Below, in pieces: positions 8,265-17,969 of a stretch of DNA of 64,000 bases; position 1 is the first letter of the stretch; each line of letters begins with the position of its first letter. Location: positions 1 to 64,000 of the forward strand of contig NZ_FNJJ01000016.1 of the NCBI RefSeq assembly GCF_900104265.1, given 5' to 3'. Source of the DNA: Ectopseudomonas guguanensis. Lineage in GTDB: Bacteria > Pseudomonadota > Gammaproteobacteria > Pseudomonadales > Pseudomonadaceae. The position numbers were made by a program, and so were the translations under genes. The notes under the pieces are model-generated. The model was not told the DNA's origin and searched no databases. It was given only the letters and a program-made list of their open reading frames with translations.

Positions 8265-9170
8265 ATGATGCAAAGCGACCCCATCGGCTTCTTCCTGGCC
8301 CTGTCATTCGCCCTCGGCGCATTCCTGGGCGGCGGCTGGTGGTGTCTGCGGCGCCGGTCGCAGGCGCGCCACCTGCTCGATACGCCCACCTCGAAGATCC
8401 GCTCGGCGGCGCAGGGCTACGTCGAACTCTACGGTGTGCTCGAGGCGCTGCCGGACATGCAGATTCGCGGGCCGTTGACCGGCAAGCCTTGCGTCTGGTG
8501 GCGCTTTCGCATCGAGGAATACCGCTCCAGCGGCAAGAAGCGCAACTGGCGGGTGATCGAGAGCGGCGCCAGTGACGCCTGGCTGCGCCTGGCCGACGGC
8601 ACCGGCCAATGCCTGATCGACCCGCGCGGTGCCGAGATCAGGGCAGCGGTGCGCGAGGTCTGGGAGGGCAGCCAGCGCCACCCGCTGGGGCCGGCCAAGA
8701 CCGGCTTGCTCAGCTTTCTCGGCGGCGGCCAGCGCTATCGCTACAGCGAGGAGCGCTTCCATGTTGGCCAGCCGCTGTATGCCATCGGCGATTTCCGCAC
8801 CTTGGGTGCGTCGCAGCAGGGCTTCGACAGGCACGCCGCTCAGGGCGAGGTGATCCGTGAGTGGAAGGGCGATTACGCGGGCCTGCTGCGACGCTTCGAC
8901 AGCGACGGCAACGGTGAGCTCGACGAGCAGGAATGGAATCGCGTGCGTCTGGCGGCGCAGCTGGAAGCCGAGGATCGGCACCGGCACAAGGCCGCCGAGC
9001 CGGCGTGGCATCAGATGGGCAAGCCCGCTGAGCGCCAGCCGTTCATCCTCTCCAACAGCGGAGAGGATGAACTGGCCCGCCACTTCTACTGGCAGGCTGC
9101 CGCGGGTGCCGTGCTTTGTGTGGCCGGCGCCGTGGCCACGGCCTGGTTGCTGGGCGTGCAGCACTGGTGA
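8265..9170 (+). CDS. GIDE-like membrane protein with EF-hand
   Basis: The 301-residue protein has a membrane helix near each end (about 8-27 and 275-295) and between them a domain like the GIDE region of mitochondrial E3 ligases, recognisable by LTGKPCVWWRFRIEEY and the following strand-rich segment. No RING finger is present, so no ligase activity is implied. Residues 212-223, DSDGNGELDEQE, form a canonical EF-hand calcium loop. It begins immediately after lemA, a pairing that also occurs in P. aeruginosa beside bifA and icmP. Function is unknown; a membrane stress or envelope role with LemA is only inference. Confidence 0.75.
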   Translation: MMQSDPIGFFLALSFALGAFLGGGWWCLRRRSQARHLLDTPTSKIRSAAQGYVELYGVLEALPDMQIRGPLTGKPCVWWRFRIEEYRSSGKKRNWRVIESGASDAWLRLADGTGQCLIDPRGAEIRAAVREVWEGSQRHPLGPAKTGLLSFLGGGQRYRYSEERFHVGQPLYAIGDFRTLGASQQGFDRHAAQGEVIREWKGDYAGLLRRFDSDGNGELDEQEWNRVRLAAQLEAEDRHRHKAAEPAWHQMGKPAERQPFILSNSGEDELARHFYWQAAAGAVLCVAGAVATAWLLGVQHW

Positions 9171-9195
9171 AGTGCTGGCTCTTCGCGCAAACAAG

Positions 9196-9223
9196 AACGC
9201 CGCGAGAAATCGCGGCGTTTTTC
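9196..9223. terminator. Bidirectional terminator between GIDE-like gene and bifA
   Basis: Perfect 10-base arms AACGCCGCGA / TCGCGGCGTT with a GAAA loop are followed by a T-run. The hairpin lies between two convergent genes and can serve both. Confidence 0.85.
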
Positions 9224-9235
9224 TTGGTACAGGGT

Positions 9236-11290
9236 TCAGAGCGTCGCAGCTGAACTCAGACGCCTTGCCTGCTTGAGGAACAGGGTCAGTTCGCGTGCCG
9301 GCAGCGGCTTGCTGTACAGGTAGCCCTGACCTTCGTGGCAGCCCTGGGCGATGATGTAGGCCTCCTGCTCGGCGGTCTCCACGCCCTCGGCGATGACCTG
9401 CATGCCCAGGCTCTTGCCCAGCTGGATGATGGCGCGAACGATGGTCGCATCGTCTTCGTCTTCGAGCAGGTCCTGCACGAAGCTCTTGTCGATCTTGATC
9501 TTGTCCAACGGCAGGCTCTTCAGGTAGCTCAGCGACGAATAGCCGGTACCGAAGTCGTCGATGGCGATCAGCGCGCCGGAGCGGCGCAGGCTGAGCAGGT
9601 GCTGGGCGGCGGTGCTGATGTCCTCCATCAGGCCGGTTTCGGTGACTTCCAGCTCCAGGCTTCTGGGCGGCAGGCGATAGACCTGCATCAGGTTGTTGAC
9701 CACTCGAGGCAGCTCGGCGTGATGCAACTGCACGGTGGACAGGTTGATGGCCATGCGCAGGTCGCTGAAACCCTGATCGTGCCATTCGCGCAACTGGCGG
9801 CAGGTCTGGTCGAGAATCCACTCGCCGATGGGGATGATGGTGCCGTTCTGCTCGGCCAGCGGGATGAACAGGTCGGGCGCGACGAAGCCGTGCTGCGGGT
9901 GCTGCCAGCGCAGCAGCGCCTCGACGCCGACCACGCGGTGGTCGCGATAGTCCACCTGCGGCTGATAGACCAGGTGCAGCTGGTTCTGCGCCAGGGCATC
10001 GCGCAGGTCCTTCTCCAGCTCACGGCGGCGGCGCATCTCGCTGTCGACGCTGGCGATGTAGAACTGGTAGCGGTTGCGCGAGCGGCTCTTGGCCAGGGTC
10101 ATGGTCTGTTCGGCTTTTTGCAGCAGCTTCTCGGTGCTGTCGCCGTCTTCGGGGAACAGGGTGATGCCGATGGTGGCACGCAGGCGCACTTCATGCTGGT
10201 CGAGCAAAAAGGGCAGTTCCAGATCGTCGAGTACGCTCTGCGCCAGCTCGGCGGCTTCGTAGGGTTGCTCGATGTCGGCCTGAACCAGGGCGAACTGGTC
10301 GCCACCCAGTCGGGCCAGGGCGCCGAGGCGACCGCTGTGGCTGCGCAGGCGGTCGGACAGTGCCAGCAGCAGCTGGTCGCCGCTCTGGTAGCTGAACTGC
10401 TCGTTGATGCCCTTGAAGTCGTCGAGGCCGACGCACAGCACGGCGACGCGGCGCTGCAGGCGGCCGGCGTCTTCGAGAATCTGGTCGAGCTGCTGCTGCA
10501 GTTGCTGGCGGTTGGGCAGTCCGGTGAGGAAGTCGTACTGGGCCATGCGCAGCAGGCTGTTCTCGGCTTCGCGGCGCAGGTGGGTATTGCGTTCGATGGA
10601 GGCCAGCAACTGGTTGGCGGTGTTGATCCACAGGCCCAGCTCGTTCTTCTCGTTGCCCTTGAGCATGGGCAGCTTGTGTTCGCTGGGACGGTCGGGATTG
10701 ATGTTGGTGAGGTGTTCGATGATCTTCGACAGCGGCTTGGTCAGCAGCCAGTGGTAGACCAGATAGAGCACCAGGCCCATGGCCATGGCACGCAGCACGC
10801 CGGATATGAAGATGATCACCGAATTGGTGACGAAACTCTCGCCGTAGTGCGCGGTGTCGAGGGTGATGTTGAGGTCGCCGTAATACTCGCTGTAGGGGCC
10901 ACGGCCGACCAGCTTGGTGGCGAACTGCTGTTCCTGGCCGAGGATCGGGTCGGTCAGCCAGCGCGTGGGCATCTGCGCCAGATCGCGCGAGCGTTCGGCG
11001 AGCATCGGTTCGTTGGGGTGGCCGATGGAGGCGTAGCGTACCGACTCGTGCTGGAACAGGCCCTCGATCACCTGCATGCCCATTTCGCGGTCCAGGCTGT
11101 AGACCGCCTGGGTCGAGGGATCACGGAACATGCCGAGAATGCGATGGGCGTCGTTGGCCACGGCCTGCCGGGTCTTGTAGGCGTCGAACACAATCTGCGC
11201 GCAACTCAAGACCACCCCGACTACGAATGCCGACAGCAGCACCACGCGGAGCAATTTGAGCGACAAGCTGTTTTTCAATTCCAGCTTCAA
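9236..11290 (-). CDS. bifA: Cyclic-di-GMP phosphodiesterase BifA (GGDEF-EAL)
   Basis: The 684-residue inner-membrane protein has two membrane helices (about 13-33 and 155-180) enclosing a periplasmic sensor region, then a GGDEF domain and an EAL domain. The GGDEF signature is degenerate (GGDQF, residues 329-333), so cyclase activity is unlikely. The EAL site is intact (EALLRW, from residue 457; also DDFGTGYSSLSYL), as expected for an active phosphodiesterase. This combination and the neighbourhood of lemA and imelysin match BifA, which lowers c-di-GMP and biofilm formation and promotes swarming in Pseudomonas. Confidence 0.92.
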   Translation of the reverse strand: MKLELKNSLSLKLLRVVLLSAFVVGVVLSCAQIVFDAYKTRQAVANDAHRILGMFRDPSTQAVYSLDREMGMQVIEGLFQHESVRYASIGHPNEPMLAERSRDLAQMPTRWLTDPILGQEQQFATKLVGRGPYSEYYGDLNITLDTAHYGESFVTNSVIIFISGVLRAMAMGLVLYLVYHWLLTKPLSKIIEHLTNINPDRPSEHKLPMLKGNEKNELGLWINTANQLLASIERNTHLRREAENSLLRMAQYDFLTGLPNRQQLQQQLDQILEDAGRLQRRVAVLCVGLDDFKGINEQFSYQSGDQLLLALSDRLRSHSGRLGALARLGGDQFALVQADIEQPYEAAELAQSVLDDLELPFLLDQHEVRLRATIGITLFPEDGDSTEKLLQKAEQTMTLAKSRSRNRYQFYIASVDSEMRRRRELEKDLRDALAQNQLHLVYQPQVDYRDHRVVGVEALLRWQHPQHGFVAPDLFIPLAEQNGTIIPIGEWILDQTCRQLREWHDQGFSDLRMAINLSTVQLHHAELPRVVNNLMQVYRLPPRSLELEVTETGLMEDISTAAQHLLSLRRSGALIAIDDFGTGYSSLSYLKSLPLDKIKIDKSFVQDLLEDEDDATIVRAIIQLGKSLGMQVIAEGVETAEQEAYIIAQGCHEGQGYLYSKPLPARELTLFLKQARRLSSAATL

Positions 11291-11534
11291 AGGCCATTCC
11301 TTATGTCGATGCTTACAGCGTCAGTCAGACGAGAGTATTGGCAATCTAGCCCTGGCCGTCAAAGGGCCATCATGACCGGTGGCACTATTTATCCCACAAG
11401 GAACGCTCCTGGTGCGAGTCGGCACCAAAGCGCCGCTCCACTGCTCTGTGTCGGTGCGGTTGCGCCGGACTTGAGCGCCTTTGGTCAACTCGACCATTCG
11501 TCGCCATGACGCCCCGCAGCGCCTGCTTCGCCTC

Positions 11535-11550
11535 TGGCACAAGAGTTGCG
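11535..11550 (+). promoter_or_regulatory. Sigma-54 promoter of the ammonium transporter gene
   Basis: TGGCACAAGAGTTGCG matches the -24/-12 consensus TGGCAC-N5-TTGC perfectly and lies 33 bases before the amt start, which puts the start of transcription about 20 bases upstream of the ATG. This predicts RpoN-dependent, nitrogen-controlled expression. I did not find a convincing NtrC site upstream. Confidence 0.85.
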
Positions 11551-11582
11551 AAGGCCGGGCATCGACCAGGAGGGGACTCGTG

Positions 11583-12878
11583 ATGAAAACGCTCATGCTG
11601 TTGCTCGTCGCTGTCAGTTTTACCCCACAGGCCCATGCCGCCAGCGAGGAGGCTGCGAACACGGCCTGGCTGGTCTTGGCCAGCGTGCTGGTGTTCTTCA
11701 TGCAGGCGGGTTTCGCTCTGCTGGAAAGCGGCATGTCGCGGGCCAAGAATGCCGTCAACGTGATGATGAAGAACTACATGGATTGCTGCGTGGGCGGCAT
11801 CGTCTTCTGGCTGCTGGGCTTCGGCCTGATGTTCGGCGCCAACCTCACCGGCTGGTACGGCATGAGCCACTTCGCACCGAACGATGGCGAGCCCTGGGAT
11901 CACACCTTCCTGCTGTTCCAGATGATGTTCGCCGCCACGGCTGCGACCATCGCCAGTGGCGCGATGGCCGAACGCACACGCTATGGCGCCTACCTGATCG
12001 GCGCGGTGCTGATCAGCGGTGTGATCTATCCGATATTCGGCAGCTGGGTGTGGGGTGGCCTGTATGGCGGCCAGGGCTGGCTGGCCAGGCTGGGGTTCAT
12101 CGATTTCGCCGGCTCGACCGTGGTGCACAGCATCGGTGCCTGGTGCGCGCTGGCGGGGATCCTGGTCCTTGGCCCGCGTCTCGGTCGCTTTGCGGCGGAC
12201 GGTTCGCCGCGCCTGATTCCAGGGCACAACCTCGGTCTGGTGGCGCTGGGCGGCTTCATCCTCTGGGTCGGCTGGTTCGGTTTCAACGCCGGCAGCAATC
12301 TGGAGGTCAGCAGCAGCCTCGGGCTGATCGCCCTGAATACCCATCTGGCTGCGGTCGCCGGCGCGCTCGGTGCATTGCTGGCGCAACGCAGCACCGCCAG
12401 CCCGGTGCTGCTGACCACGACGGTGAATGGCTCGATCGGCGGGCTTGTCGGCATCACTGCCGGTTGTGCCAGCATGGCGCCGGGGTTCGCCCTGCTCAGC
12501 GGTCTCATTGCCGGTTTCGTCGTGGTCTACGGCATGCGTCTGCTCGATTACCTGCGCCTGGACGACGTCGTCGGGGCGATTCCCGTGCATGGCTTTGCCG
12601 GCGTCTGGGGCACGCTGGCGGCAGGGCTGTTCTACCAGGGCGATCCGTTCAACTGGGAGCGGGTCGCAGTGCAGGCACTGGGCGCTGCCGCCGCCTTCCT
12701 CTGGGCCTTCCCGCTCGCCCTGGTGCTCTACTTCCTGCTGGCCAGGACCATGGGGCTGCGGGTCTCGACCCAGCACGAACAGCGCGGGCTGGATTTCGCC
12801 GAGCATGCCGAGGTCGGTTATCCCGAGTTCAACCTGACGCAGACCTTCGACACCGAGCAATGGTCGAGGAGGGGCTGA
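11583..12878 (+). CDS. amt: Ammonium transporter, Amt/MEP/Rh family
   Basis: The 431-residue protein has a cleavable signal sequence (MKTLMLLLVAVSFTPQAHA) and eleven membrane helices. The pore histidines are recognisable in GSTVVHSIGAW and IPVHGFAGVWGT, and the Amt signature around FALLESGMSRAKNAVNVMMKN is present. It moves ammonium into the cell. The start at 11583 has an AGGAGGGG ribosome site and follows a perfect sigma-54 promoter. Unlike many bacterial amt genes it has no glnK neighbour; an unknown gene begins two bases after its stop codon. Confidence 0.93.
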   Translation: MKTLMLLLVAVSFTPQAHAASEEAANTAWLVLASVLVFFMQAGFALLESGMSRAKNAVNVMMKNYMDCCVGGIVFWLLGFGLMFGANLTGWYGMSHFAPNDGEPWDHTFLLFQMMFAATAATIASGAMAERTRYGAYLIGAVLISGVIYPIFGSWVWGGLYGGQGWLARLGFIDFAGSTVVHSIGAWCALAGILVLGPRLGRFAADGSPRLIPGHNLGLVALGGFILWVGWFGFNAGSNLEVSSSLGLIALNTHLAAVAGALGALLAQRSTASPVLLTTTVNGSIGGLVGITAGCASMAPGFALLSGLIAGFVVVYGMRLLDYLRLDDVVGAIPVHGFAGVWGTLAAGLFYQGDPFNWERVAVQALGAAAAFLWAFPLALVLYFLLARTMGLRVSTQHEQRGLDFAEHAEVGYPEFNLTQTFDTEQWSRRG

Positions 12879-12880
12879 CG

Positions 12881-13525
12881 ATGAGATTGAGTCTGCGCCG
12901 TCGCGCGATCTACACCGGTCTGGCCGGGCACTTCTCGGACGAGGAGGTGTGGCCGTTGCTGGCGCTGTGGGAAAGCAAGTATGCGGAGCAACCGCCGTTC
13001 GCCCTCAATGAATTCCTTGCCGAGGTGGTGCTGCGAACCGAGCGCAAGGTCGAACGGGCACGCCTGTATCGTGAACTGGTGGGCGCCCTCACGGGGGCGC
13101 CTTCGCAATTGTTGCCGGACCCGGAAGAACAGTTGGCCGCCTGGCGGCAGGGGCGCAATGAGGCGGTACGGCAGGTCGCGACCCCGGACAGCGCCGCGCA
13201 AACGACTTTCCTGGCGCTGAACCAGGCTTTGCTGGCGCAACTCGATGGCGCGCAGCAGAGCGCGTTGAGACATTTTGCCGCCGGCAACCTGTCCGGCATG
13301 GGGGTGAGCGCCGAGGTGTCGACGCGTCTGCGCATCTGGTGCGAGCAGGGTGCTGGCGACGGCATTGCCAGTCTCGGGCTGGAGCAGCTGCGCAAGCTGC
13401 TGAACCTGCTCTATATCGGCCTTTGCGAGTTTCTCGGGCCGGTGCGTGCCGACCGTATCCTGAGCCAGGCGGTCAGCCGGGTGGAGCAGCAGGGGGTGGC
13501 GTTTTCACCGCGCCGATTGCTCTAA
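12881..13525 (+). CDS. Conserved hypothetical protein coupled to amt
   Basis: A 214-residue, mostly helical soluble protein begins two bases after the amt stop codon, with GAGGAGGGG upstream as ribosome site, so it is almost certainly in the same nitrogen-controlled transcript. I do not recognise the family. It shows no signal peptide, membrane helix or obvious nucleotide-binding motif; it is rich in leucine, arginine and glutamate, and ends with a repeated-looking helical segment (LRKLLNLLYIGLCEFLG, then SQAVSRVEQQG). A bidirectional terminator follows. A regulatory role towards the transporter is possible but unsupported. Confidence 0.75.
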   Translation: MRLSLRRRAIYTGLAGHFSDEEVWPLLALWESKYAEQPPFALNEFLAEVVLRTERKVERARLYRELVGALTGAPSQLLPDPEEQLAAWRQGRNEAVRQVATPDSAAQTTFLALNQALLAQLDGAQQSALRHFAAGNLSGMGVSAEVSTRLRIWCEQGAGDGIASLGLEQLRKLLNLLYIGLCEFLGPVRADRILSQAVSRVEQQGVAFSPRRLL

Positions 13526-13535
13526 CCGCGCAAAC

Positions 13536-13566
13536 GAAAAACCCGGCCGCAGGGGCCGGGTTTTCG
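13536..13566. terminator. Bidirectional terminator between the amt operon and sodB
   Basis: The stem ACCCGGCC / GGCCGGGT with an AT-rich flank on each side (GAAAAA and TTTTC) forms an intrinsic terminator placed between two convergent transcription units. Confidence 0.85.
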
Positions 13567-13583
13567 TATTACGGGGCTTGCAC

Positions 13584-14165
13584 TCAGGCCGCGTAGTTCT
13601 GGGCGACGAAGTCCCAGTTGACCAGGTTCCAGAACGCCTCGACGTACTTCGGACGCAGGTTGCGGTAGTCGATGTAGTAGGCGTGTTCCCAGACGTCGCA
13701 GGTCAGCAGCGGGGTGTCACCGGAAGTCAGCGGGCAGCCGGCGCCGATGGTGCTGGCCAGGGCCAGGGAGCCGTCAGCCTTCTTCACCAGCCAGCCCCAG
13801 CCGGAACCGAAGGTGCCGATGGAAACCTTGCTGAATTCTTCCTTGAACTTGTCGAAGGAACCGAAGGCGGCGTTGATGGCGTCAGCCAGGGCGCCGGTGG
13901 GCTGGCCACCGCCGTTGGGCGACAGGCAGTTCCAGTAGAAGGTGTGGTTCCACACCTGAGCGGCGTTGTTGAAGATGCCGCCCGAGGAGGTCTTGACGAT
14001 CTCTTCCAGGCTCTTGCCTTCGAACTCGGTGCCCGGCACCAGGTTGTTCAGGTTCACGACATAGGTGTTGTGGTGCTTGTCGTGGTGGAACTCGAGGGTC
14101 TCGGCGGAAATGTGCGGCTCGAGGGCATTCTTTTCGTAAGGCAGCGGCGGCAATTCAAAAGCCAT
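13584..14165 (-). CDS. sodB: Iron superoxide dismutase
   Basis: The 193-residue cytoplasmic enzyme converts superoxide to hydrogen peroxide and oxygen. Metal ligands are visible: His27 in LEFHHDKHHNTYV, His74 in QVWNHTFYW, and the Asp and second His in DVWEHAYYIDYRN. The FGSGWGWL segment and Gln/Ala-Gly pattern are those of the Fe-type. The start has an AGGAGATAG ribosome site. In P. aeruginosa sodB also lies next to bifA, lemA and icmP, so the neighbourhood is conserved. Confidence 0.96.
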   Translation of the reverse strand: MAFELPPLPYEKNALEPHISAETLEFHHDKHHNTYVVNLNNLVPGTEFEGKSLEEIVKTSSGGIFNNAAQVWNHTFYWNCLSPNGGGQPTGALADAINAAFGSFDKFKEEFSKVSIGTFGSGWGWLVKKADGSLALASTIGAGCPLTSGDTPLLTCDVWEHAYYIDYRNLRPKYVEAFWNLVNWDFVAQNYAA

Positions 14166-14419
14166 GGTCTATCTCCTACTCAGGTCGTGTGCGATATGCG
14201 CCAGGCCGATCACGGGCGGCCCGTGGAGGGTGTTCACAAGCGCTGTGCTGCTGCCTTGCGAACACCACTCTGAGCGGCGTCGAGTTTGTACTCCTTGCGC
14301 CGCAGACTCCGGATCATAGCACCCGGTCACGGCCATAACCACGCAACATCTGTGTGGGAAAGCCGATGCCAGGGCCTCTGCGGCAATGGCTTCGACCGTC
14401 GTGCGTGGCAGCAGTTGCC

Positions 14420-15747
14420 TCAAAGGGCGCCAGCTTTCTTCCAGGCCAGGTAACTGCTGACCAGTTCCGGGCCCAGTTCGCCGGGGCGCGTATCGAGCAC
14501 CGGCACCTCATGGGCAGCCAGGCGTTCGTGCAGTTCGGCGCGGGCGTTGAGGTAGTCCAGCGTGCCGCAGTAGGCCAGGGCCTGGTCGAATTGCTCCACG
14601 GGCGTCTGGCGCAGACGGTCCAGCGCTTCCTCGCGCAGGCTGGCGATCAGCACGCGGTGCTGGCGCGACAGGCGCCGTACCGCGGCGAGCAGGTCCTGGT
14701 CGTCCTCGTCGCGCAGATTGGTCACCAGCACCACCAGCGAGCGACGGCGCTGACGCGCCAGCAACAGGTCGGCAGCGGCGCTGAAGTCGGCCGGCTGCTG
14801 GCTGGTGTCCAGATCGTAGACGGCGTTGAGTAGCACGTTGAGCTGGGCCTGTCCCTTGACCGGCGCCAGGTAACGCGACTGTTGGCCGGCGAAGGTGGCC
14901 AGGCCCACCGCGTCGCCCTGGCGTAGCGCCACGTAGCTGAGCAAGAGGCAGGCGTTGAGGGCGTGGTCGAAGTGCGACAGCTCGTCGTCCTGGCTGCGCA
15001 TGCGCCGGCCGCAGTCGAGCAGGAAGACGATCTGCTGGTCGCGCTCGTCCTGATACTCGCGAGCGATGGGCGTGCGCTTGCGCGCGGTGGCCTTCCAGTC
15101 GATCTGGCGCAGGGTGTCGCCATCACGAAACTCGCGCAGCTGGTGAAACTCCAGGCCCAGGCCGCGGCGCGGGCGCTGGCGCACGCCCAGCTGGCTCAGC
15201 CAGTCATCCACGGCCTTGAGCTGCGCGCCATAGAGGCGAGCGAAATCGGGGTAGACGCGGCTTTCACCTTCCAGCGGCAGCAGGCGCCTGGCCTGCCACA
15301 GGCGCAGTGGGCTGGGCAGCAGCAGTTCGCAGTGATTGAAGAGAAAATGTCCGCGTACCAGCGGTTTGAGGCGATAGCTGATGCGCGTCTGCTGGCCGGG
15401 GCGCAGCGCGACATGCTGCGGCATGTGCTCGAATTCCATGCCTTCCGGCATATGGTCGAACACTTCGATATCCAGCGCCTGGCTGTATTCATGATGCGCG
15501 CTCAGCTGCACCTCGCTCCAGCGGCCCAGCGGCAGGTTGCCGGGCAAGGTGCGTTCGATGCGTGGCGAGGGCAGGCGGCGCAACCATAGGGCATCCACCG
15601 TTGCCACCAGCAGCAGGGCCAGCAACAGCCCCCAGGCCAACAGCATCAGGCTGCCTGCCAGGCGAATACCGAGCAGGGGCAGAGCGCCGAGCAGCACGGC
15701 AGCGGCGAACAGGCCGCCGAGCAGCCCGAGGAGCAGGCGCGAAGGTT

Positions 15748-15751
<4 letters not shown>
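14420..15751 (-). CDS. DUF58 domain protein
   Basis: The 443-residue protein has two N-terminal membrane helices (about 7-55), a beta-rich region, and the DUF58 core with the hallmark DTLRQIDWKATARKRTPIAREYQDE followed by a von Willebrand-like domain (QIVFLLDCGRRM). Such proteins pair with MoxR ATPases and are thought to assist assembly or maturation of proteins at the membrane. Its ATG overlaps the stop of the MoxR gene (ATGA), so it is translationally coupled as the last gene of the six-gene operon. Confidence 0.88.
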
Positions 15752-16778
<1,027 letters not shown>

Positions 16779-16782
<4 letters not shown>

Positions 16783-17969
16783 AGGGCATTCCTGAGGGTT
16801 TGCAGGTGGGCGACCTGGCGGGTGAAGTCACTGGCGGACAGGCGTTGCGGCGGCAATGGGCGCATGGCCTGGCTGATGTCCTTGGCGGGCAGGCGGGTCA
16901 GGCGACCGAGCACCTGCCATTGATCGGCGACCGCGAGCTTCTCGAAGCCGGGGTAGCGGCGGCGGGCACGGCGGTTGATGTCCTGTTGCAGGCCCTTGAG
17001 CAGACTGTGCTGGCCACTGCGCCGCAGGAGGAAGTCGGCGCTGCCGCGCAGGTGTTCCTCGAGCTGACGCCGTGCTCGGCTGGCCGGCGCCTGCAGCGGG
17101 CCGTGGCGCATGCCGAGGTGCCACAGGCTGGCGATGATCAGCAGGGCCAGCACCAGCAAGGCCAGCGGGAAATGGCGCAGCAGCAGGCGCGCCAGACCAT
17201 CGCTGTCGGCGTGGTAGAGCAGGGTCACGGCGCTGTCCTGGCTCAGATACCAGAGCAGCCAGGCATGGTCGTACTCGTTGATGTTGCGGTTCTGCCAGAT
17301 CCACGGATCGCTCAGTACGGTGATCAGGCCGTCGCCGTGGTAGAGCTGCAGCAGGTGCGTGGCGGCCTCGCTGTTGGCCCAGGCGTGGGCACGGTTCTGC
17401 GCGTCGTACAGGTGGAAGTCGGTGTCGAAGGCGATATAGGCCGGCGCCTGCTCGTTCTCCAGGTAGAGCTTGGTGAGCTGCGGGTAGGCCTCCTGCTCTC
17501 CTTTCTGCCCGTTTTCCGCCTCCGTCTCGCTGGCCTCTTCCTCGTCCAGCTCGTCGCTCATGTACTGCTGGATGCCGAGCAGATCGAGCAGCAGGTCGCC
17601 GCTCTTGCCTTCCTCTTCGTCCCACAGGCGTTCGGCGATGAACAGCAGGTGGCCGCCATTGGCCGTCCATTGCAGTACGCGCTCGACCTGGCGCGGCGTC
17701 ATGTTGCCGCGGTCGGCCAGCAACATCAGGGTCTGGCCCTCGCTGGGCAGGCCGTCGAGCACGTCCAGACCTTCGGCGCGGCGTGCGGCGATGCCCTGCT
17801 TGCGCAGGAAATGTTCAGCGGCCAGGTAGGGGCTGCTGGCAACCTCGGGGGCAGGGCCGTGCTCGATCACGTCTTCGTAAGGTTCGAGTTTGCCCAGTAC
17901 GTAACTGGCGATCAGCCCAACCGCCAAGAGCAGGGCCATGGCGAGGATGAATCCGGCGCGCCGACTCAT
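16779..17969 (-). CDS. DUF4350 domain membrane protein
   Basis: The 396-residue protein has an N-terminal membrane helix (about 6-25), a periplasmic DUF4350-like domain (around 40-240, with ADRGNMTPRQVERVLQWTANGGHLLFI), an acidic stretch near 150, a second membrane helix (about 270-290) and a basic cytoplasmic tail. DUF4350 resembles a class I glutamine amidotransferase fold without known activity. The start at 17969 overlaps the upstream stop codon (ATGA) and gives the expected N-terminal helix. It belongs to the MoxR operon. Confidence 0.8.

Noticed and set aside
11409..11470. NtrC binding site upstream of the amt sigma-54 promoter
   Set aside because: GGTGC and GCACC words are present but in the wrong order and spacing for the GCACC-N-GGTGC consensus.
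9335..11509. A 724-codon open frame on the plus strand across bifA
   Set aside because: It is the antisense shadow of BifA (repetitive Gln/Gly/Val-rich translation) and has no domain; bifA has all catalytic motifs.
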